NCBI GenBank assembly: GCA_032358255.1
Contig: JAULBX010010878.1
Location: 42,439 to 106,438, forward strand
Direction: 5' to 3'
DNA from: Heterotrichella gracilis
Lineage: Eukaryota; Sar; Xanthophyceae; Tribonematales; Xanthonemataceae
DNA length: 64,000 nucleotides
Within the stretch, counting starts at the first letter, position 1; every line of letters starts with the position of its first letter. The position numbers were made by a program, and so were the translations under genes. Positions 59,101 through 64,000 of the stretch are shown piece after piece. Under the pieces are notes generated by a model. The model had not been told where the DNA came from and did not search any database. It saw nothing but the letters and a program-made list of their open reading frames with translations.

Positions 59101-61557
59101 CCCCCCTTTGCAGCTGGTGCCAGCCCACCTGGCCCTAGGTGCTGTGCTTGCCTGCCGCGCGTGCGTGGGCCTGGGTGAGGGGGTGGCCCTCCCCGCCATG
59201 AACAACCTCATGGCCACCTGCATACCCCCCTCGCACAGAGCCACCGCGCTGGGGAACGCCTTCACGGGCTTCCACTCAGGTGGGTGTGTGTGGACATGTG
59301 GGCGGGGGGGTGGGGATGCATCCAGGTGGTGAATTGTGCCAGTAATCCTGGTTTATAGATTACACCTGTGTTTGCGCACACGCATGGTGTTCTGATTGTG
59401 TGGGGAACGCCCCTGCTTCCCCCAGATGCCTGGACTGTAATAGGGCCTCTCTGCAGTGAACCTGCTGGGCCTGAAGCTGCCCCCCTTCGTATTTCCAAAC
59501 CCTACTCCCCGAACTCTCATGACCAACGTAGTTGGAATTCTGTTTCAATCAAGCAATCGCTATTGTTATGCGTAATCCATAAATGTTGATAATATTTGTA
59601 ATTGCATGTGTGCCCATCTGTAGGGAATCTGCTGGGCCTGGTGCTGTCCCCTTTCCTGCTGGCCACGTTTGGGTGGAGGGGCCTATTCTGCATTTTTGGT
59701 CTGGTGGGGGGCCCGCTGCTCCTGGCCTGGCAAACAATTGTGCCCAACCGGGATCAAATCAAGGCCTCCTCGCCCCCACCCACGGCCAGCCAAGTAGCCC
59801 AAGCTCAGAAGCCCACCGCAGGCACGCTCCAGCTCCTATTCAATCTCCTGTTTAAAGCTCCTGTTTGAAGCACTTATTTAATGCGTAAATAATGTTTTAA
59901 GCTCATATTTGAGAACCTGTTTACGCTCCTGTCTATCCCCTGTTTCAGCGCCTGTTTCAGCTCCTAATTTATGCTCCTGTTTAAGCTACAAGCTCCTCGC
60001 TCCTAATTTACCTCCTCCCACCGCAGGCATGCTCCAGCTGCTCGTCAAGCCCGCCACCTGGGCCATCATCATCGTCAACTTCATCAACCACTGGGGCTAC
60101 TTCATCTACCTCAACTGGATGCCCAGCTACTTCTACCGCGTGCTGCACCTGGACCTCAAGGCATCCAGCTTCCTGTCCCTGGTCCCATGGGTGGTCATGG
60201 CCATCGGCAGCTCAGCGGCAGGTGGGGAGGCAGGGTGACAGTTTCACAATCTTCAACCCCTCACATAATAACCCTGCCCCACTCTGTAATCTTGGTTCAA
60301 CCGCCAATCCTGGCCTGAAACCAAACCTGGAATGGTAGCCAAAAGTGAAACTGTCTTGGTTTCTATCTCTGGTCCCTGGGTGGTCATGGCCATTGGCAGC
60401 TCAGCCGCAGGTGGGAGGCATCACATCTCTTACCCCCCCACATTACCCTACCCAACTCTGTAACCTTGTTCTTAATCTATAGGCAAAATTGGACCTCTTG
60501 TGTTTCCTGTCCCTGGTGCCCTGGGTGGTCATCGCCATTTCAAGCGGGCATGCCCATCACCTGCACGCCATCTAAAACCTAATCAGGGTTAAGCCAACCC
60601 AAATCCCAAAAATGTAACCTAAGTCAAAACCTAATCCTCTCCTGCCAGGCGTGCTGGCTGACGCCTCGTCCAGCGGGGCGAACCCGTCACATGTGCGCGC
60701 AAAACCCTGAACCCTACCTTTTAAAACCCGGAACCCCACCTAACCAAAACCCTACCCCTCCAGGCGTGCTGGCTGACGGCCTCATCCGGCGGGGCGTGCC
60801 CGTCACCCGCGTGCGCAAGGCCATCCAGTCCGCCGCATTCCTGCTGCCAGCCGCTGCACTCATGCTGCTGGCACAGCCACAGGTGCTCACCCCAGCTGTG
60901 GCGGTGGGGCTGCTCACTGCGGCGCTGGGGACCACGTCGCTAGGTGGGGACACTGCGCATGCTCATTAACCAACTCATTGGTTACTTTTTTGGCTGAATT
61001 CTCATTACTGGGCCATGCTGCGCTCGTTCAGCAAACGTTTGAAGCTGGTTCTGTGCTGCAGTTTATCTGCCTTCTTTCCCAATCATTTGCGTTGTTTCCT
61101 CTCAGGCTTCCTTCTATGGCCTTATGCGTGTGTTACAACCACTCATTTTGCTGTTATGCATCACGCTACACCCATGGCCGGCATTCCCTGGTGTGTGCCG
61201 AGTGTTGCTGAACCCATGCCCATTCTGCCCATTCTATCGCCAGCCAGGAAACCCTCTTATAGACCCTTGGCAATGCATCGGATCTGACCCCCCCCCCCCC
61301 CCTCTCCTTCTCAATCCGCAGGCCAGGCAGGGTTTGTGGCCAACATGTCAGACATAGCGCCGCGGCACGCGGGGAGGCTGTTTGGCCTGTGCAACACATT
61401 TGGGTCCCTGGCAGGCATTTTGGGGGTGTCGGCTGTGGGCCTGATTGTGGAGAAGACCCAGTCCTTTGACCTGGTGTTCAAGCTCACTGCAGGGATGTAT
61501 GTGTTTGGGGTGGTGGTGTGGAACGCGCTGTGCACGGGCGAGAGGGTGTTTGACTAG
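56193..61557 (+). CDS. PHT4-like plastid anion (phosphate) transporter, MFS/SLC17 family
   Basis: Probable inner-envelope phosphate or organic-anion carrier. Ten exons close in phase to 513 residues: 56193-56400, 56925-57002, 57650-57774, 58182-58260, 58752-58828, 59114-59279, 59624-59821, 60027-60221, 60764-60943 and 61322-61557. The leader MASMASMASCGVQFPGSKLG with many Ser/Arg and few acidic residues is transit-peptide-like. The core has ALLLCNLDRICMSVAILPMS, WGYMATQILGGTLADKYGG, GLGEGVALPAMNNLMA, FINHWGYFIYLNWMPSYFYR, RHAGRLFGLCNTFGSLAGI and the terminal CTGERVFD, all hallmarks of plant PHT4/ANTR proteins. Exon 2 to 3 needs a GC donor (AAG|GCAAGC at 57003) and exon 7 to 8 another (CAG|GCACGC at 59822). 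Exon 2 is the least certain. Exon edges 3, 7, 8 and 9 carry ghost copies. The substrate is not determined. Confidence 0.92.
57225..57955. repeat. Ghost-exon array flanking PHT4 exon 3
   Basis: Upstream of exon 3 (57650-57774) its 5' half recurs, progressively decayed, at about 57545-57590, 57465-57495, 57329-57405 and 57250-57285. The copies are joined by AAATGACC(C/T)TCATT spacers. Downstream, its 3' half recurs at about 57805-57860 and 57887-57951. Confidence 0.9.
58560..58620. repeat. Near-perfect 60-bp inverted repeat in a PHT4 intron
   Basis: CCAAGGGTAATAACATAATA on the left pairs with TATTATCTTATTACCCTTGG on the right, with a very short loop (near 58590) and one or two mismatches. It lies in intron 58261-58751. 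Confidence 0.85.
59449..59665. repeat. Duplicated exon-7 acceptor edge, PHT4-like gene
   Basis: GAACCTGCTGGGCCTGAAGC at 59457-59477 is a copy of GAATCTGCTGGGCCTGGTGC at 59625-59645. The copy also has a CTGCAG acceptor-like lead. Confidence 0.85.
59811..60042. repeat. Direct duplication bounding a GC-AG intron, plus minisatellite
   Basis: CCCACCGCAGGCACGCTCCA at 59812-59831 and CCCACCGCAGGCATGCTCCA at 60017-60036 differ by one base. The intron spliced out (59822-60026) is exactly one repeat unit. Between the copies, about ten degenerate CAGCTCCTGTTTA-like units (59836-60010) form a minisatellite. Confidence 0.92.
60171..60540. repeat. Copies of the exon-8 donor edge, PHT4-like gene
   Basis: The true edge 60171-60228 recurs at 60365-60420 with the GCAGGTGGG donor intact, and in decayed form at 60491-60540. 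Confidence 0.88.
60644..60816. repeat. Duplicated exon-9 acceptor edge, PHT4-like gene
   Basis: CAGGCGTGCTGGCTGACGGC at 60761-60780 is copied at 60646-60665 (CAGGCGTGCTGGCTGACGCC), 115 nt upstream. The copy keeps its acceptor and is followed by AAAACCCTGAACCCTACC filler. Confidence 0.9.
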
Positions 61558-62957
61558 GGTTTTGATAAGGGTTTTGGCGGACGGGAGGGCGGTCTTGGTT
61601 GGAGAGGCTGACTGCATTCCTTGCGATAAGCACGCACCAAGCAGGAAAGGGGAAGTGTACGCTCATTGAGAGCGAGTATGGTGGGCTTGTAAGAGTGTGA
61701 GCCATTGGCACGAGGTCAACTGCAAACCCTAGGCTGAAGCTACACCCATTAGGGTGTTTTTAAACCCTAAGAGGCGCCATCTGGCGGATGCCACCTGGCA
61801 TGGAAACGGCGGTCTCCGGCCATCTGCGGCGCAGCTGCGGTGGCCGCAGCTAAAGCCTTTGGATGTTCAAACCCTCTTCAACCTCAACATCAACCAGCTG
61901 CACAAACCAACATATATTCGAGCCAGAGTCGATAGCTTGCACCGTCGCACCTTGTCTTCAGCGTACGGTCCTCCAAGAGAGACGTCGCTGTACGGGATTT
62001 ATGCATGCATGCCATGCACGTGGCAGGTCAGATGTGTTGCCACCGCTAGCCAAAACCTGACCGCCCCTGCACGTGGACCGATCCTCCCCACCCAGCAACA
62101 GACAAGGAGGAGGCGCTATTGGCGCAGCATCTGGTACAGCAAATCTTGTGGGTTTGGCGTGGAGCTGTCTTGCTGGTGGGTGGGCGGTGGAAGGGGCGGT
62201 TGGTATCCGCTGGGTGGCGGTGGGGGGAACACCTCGTGAACACCAGAAGGCCTGCTATGTGCCTCAATATATGGGTGCCAAACCTAACACTTTGACTACA
62301 TTACCCACAGGCAGTGTGTGCTGTACGACCGTCTCACCGCCTGTTACTAATCCCCAGTTTCCCAGTGGCCCGCCCAGTGCAGTGGCGCCAAGCACCTCCA
62401 CGTGCATCGAGGTTTGCCAGGCACTTCGCTGGTCCGCGCACTTTAGTTATATTTTTCAGGGTTGAACAAGCAAGGGTAGATTGTTCAAGCGGGATTGGGC
62501 TGGCAAACGTATCTGTCTAGGTGCTACCATTTCGTGTAAAAAGTTCCACCAGGTATGGTACCGACTGTGGTTACCAGGGCTGACCCTGGTGAAACCCTCT
62601 TAAACCCTGCTGGCGGACAATTGGGAGAGGCTGCATACATACCCTCTCTATCTGGCTACCTGTCTCGCCGTTCTGTGTATGTAGTCTTCAACGCCATCAC
62701 CATCACATCTGTCCTCAGCCCCTGCCCAGCCACAGGGGGGTGCCTGCGGGTCACTTGTTCAAATTTTGCGTGCCTGTGTACACAAGTTCGTGTTGAGTGC
62801 ACCTCTCATTGAGGTCAAGGCATCTCACAGAGGTACCCTGTCACAAACCCTAAACCCTAAACCCACAACGCCCGGCTGATCCCCCACGCTTGTACAGGGG
62901 CATGGCGTACAAGGGGAGCAGCGCTATTGCTACAAGGGGAGCACGTAGCATCGAACC
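61558..62957. other. Intergenic, no gene recognised
   Basis: About 1.4 kb between the PHT4 stop and the next start. Short frames only. CCCTAAACCCTAAACCC occurs near 62848-62862. Confidence 0.5.
61688..61692 (+). promoter_or_regulatory. Possible TGTAA polyadenylation signal for the PHT4-like gene
   Basis: TGTAA 131 nt after the stop codon. It matches the green-algal poly(A) signal but is short, so weak. Confidence 0.35.
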
Positions 62958-64000
62958 ATGAGGGGTAGGCCCCTTGCGGTAGGCCTGCGCGGGGCGCTGG
63001 TGTGGGTGCTGCTGGTGCAAGGGGGGAAATGGGGCTTGGCAGGGGGGATGAACGGGGGAGGTAAGCACGCATGGCGGCGCACTGTTACCACTCAAGGCAC
63101 TGTCGCCCATGGCATCATCATTTAGGCATCGCCAGCTGCACTTATCGCCCACAACATCATCCGCCCAGAGCTTTGCTTACGGCATCGTCATCCAGTGCAT
63201 GGCCCTCCGGGGCATCCAGTGCATTGTCCTCCGGGGCATGATGCAATAAAGTTAGCACTTCGCCATGGCATCGTCCGATGCAACCTCTCCCCACTGGTGA
63301 CTAAAGTTTGCAACGCCAACGCTGCTCTGTAACAACATGGCAATGCTGGCACCACATTGAATTGCTGGTGCTTTTTGTTCCCACATTGCGATACTGGTGC
63401 TGCCACCGTGCCTTCAGTGTGTGCAACACCCTCTAATCCCCCATCCCCCCTCCACTTACAGACCACACCACCCCCCATCGCTCCCTGACCACCGCATCCC
63501 ACCCACTCCCTGCCAGCAAGACAGCCAACCCCACTGCGAAGCCCCACCCCCCACCGCCCACCAGGCACAAGAAACCACCACCCGCCAAACGAACAAAGCC
63601 CCCGCCACCACGGGGACCCACGCGCATCCCAGCCGCAAGGAGAAAACCACCACCTCCTAAACCGAAACCCACCCCTAAGAAATCAGCCGCAAATCCCAAG
63701 ATCAGAAGCCCGCCGCCCATTGCAAAGTCACTATTATCGACACAAGTGCGGCGTCCACCACCACCACCACTCAGGCGGAAGCCCCCACCGGTCAAAATAA
63801 GGGCCGCATTTCCACCGCCCAAGCGGCGCAGCCCACCCCCCAAGAGTGGGCTCAAGCACGCACCGCCACCAAAGCCCCCACCAAAGCCTCCACCAAGGCC
63901 CCCACCCAAACCACCACCAAAGCCCTGGCCCCCACCGCCCCACCCCCCACCAAACCCCCCACCAAGGCCCACGCCACCGCCGCCCCACCCCCCACCTAAA
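62958..64000 (+). CDS. Secreted Pro/Lys/Arg-rich wall-type protein, partial (runs off the end)
   Basis: Probable hydroxyproline-rich extracellular-matrix or cell-wall protein. Exon 1 (62958-63060) starts MRGRPLAVGLRGALVWVLLV, a signal peptide, and ends at a GTAAGC donor. Exon 2 starts at 63462 after CTTACAG in matching phase and stays open to the window end. It reads as a basic Pro-rich chain: TRHKKPPPAKRTKPPPPRGP, ARRKPPPPKPKPTPKK, PPPKPPPKPPPRPPPKPPPK, HPPPNPPPRPTPPPPHPPPK. The PPPxPPP spacing suits extensin- or pherophorin-like rods. The first intron (63061-63461) contains a CATCCAGTGCAT...CTCCGGGG tandem repeat near 63185-63240. A downstream globular domain would be needed to name the family. 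The Gly-rich minus-strand frame here is just its antisense. Confidence 0.7.

Noticed and set aside
63433-63988. Gly-rich minus-strand protein (179 aa)
   Set aside because: Mirror of the Pro/Lys-rich plus-strand exon. The plus strand has a signal-peptide exon and a matching splice phase.
1-64000. CRISPR arrays, prokaryotic operons, tRNA or rRNA genes
   Set aside because: No regular spacer-repeat arrays, Shine-Dalgarno-led gene strings or convincing cloverleaf boxes were visible. A tRNAscan or Infernal run would be decisive for RNA genes.

Overview
This window is nuclear DNA of an intron-rich eukaryote, most likely a green alga (Chlorophyta). Exons are GC-rich and short (about 45-400 nt, two larger). 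Introns are almost all GT-AG. The gene set includes a plastid PHT4-type anion transporter with a transit-like leader, a plant-type triose-phosphate-translocator-family carrier, an MSH6/MSH7-like mismatch repair protein and a secreted proline-rich wall-type protein. TTTAGGG-type telomere-like motifs are scattered through introns. I cannot fix the species from sequence alone. I found no prokaryotic operons, CRISPR arrays, intact transposons or confident tRNA/rRNA genes.

Layout: 1-3319 (-) MSH6/MSH7-like, 3' part off-window; 5695-6741 (+) small unknown protein; 9210-13576 (-) SLC35F6/EamA-like transporter; 14532-17187 (+) TPT-family carrier; 19183-21785 (-) TMEM115-like Golgi rhomboid relative; 23059-26171 (-) aquaporin-family channel with degenerate NPA boxes; 28147-33506 (-) RMI1-like protein with a very long linker; 34117-46513 (+) eIF5B with an internal EMAPII-type tRNA-binding domain; 47951-50174 (-) helical unknown; 52427-53069 (-) secreted Cys-rich repeat protein; 56193-61557 (+) PHT4-like transporter; 62958-end (+) secreted Pro/Lys-rich protein. 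For nine genes the exon phases close exactly from start to stop, which strongly supports the models. Intergenic stretches of 0.6-3.1 kb show no convincing gene. The genes do not form a pathway. Two (MSH, RMI1) act in DNA repair and five are membrane proteins.

The most striking pattern is structural. In most of the genes modelled here, the edge of an exon (its splice site plus 30-80 nt of coding sequence) is duplicated once to several times in the neighbouring intron or flank, at spacings mostly between 65 and 350 nt. The copies are decayed and often joined by CCCTAAA/TTTAGGG-like filler. PHT4 exon 3 is the extreme case, with about four ghosts upstream and two downstream. Two introns that need a rare GC donor begin exactly at such a direct duplication. 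This looks like a record of ongoing local tandem duplication and possibly intron birth. Second-rank observations are the tRNA-binding domain inside eIF5B, an NPN/NWA aquaporin, an MSH protein whose Phe-X-Glu mismatch motif reads F-Y-N, and a 35-bp perfect hairpin at 5245-5318.
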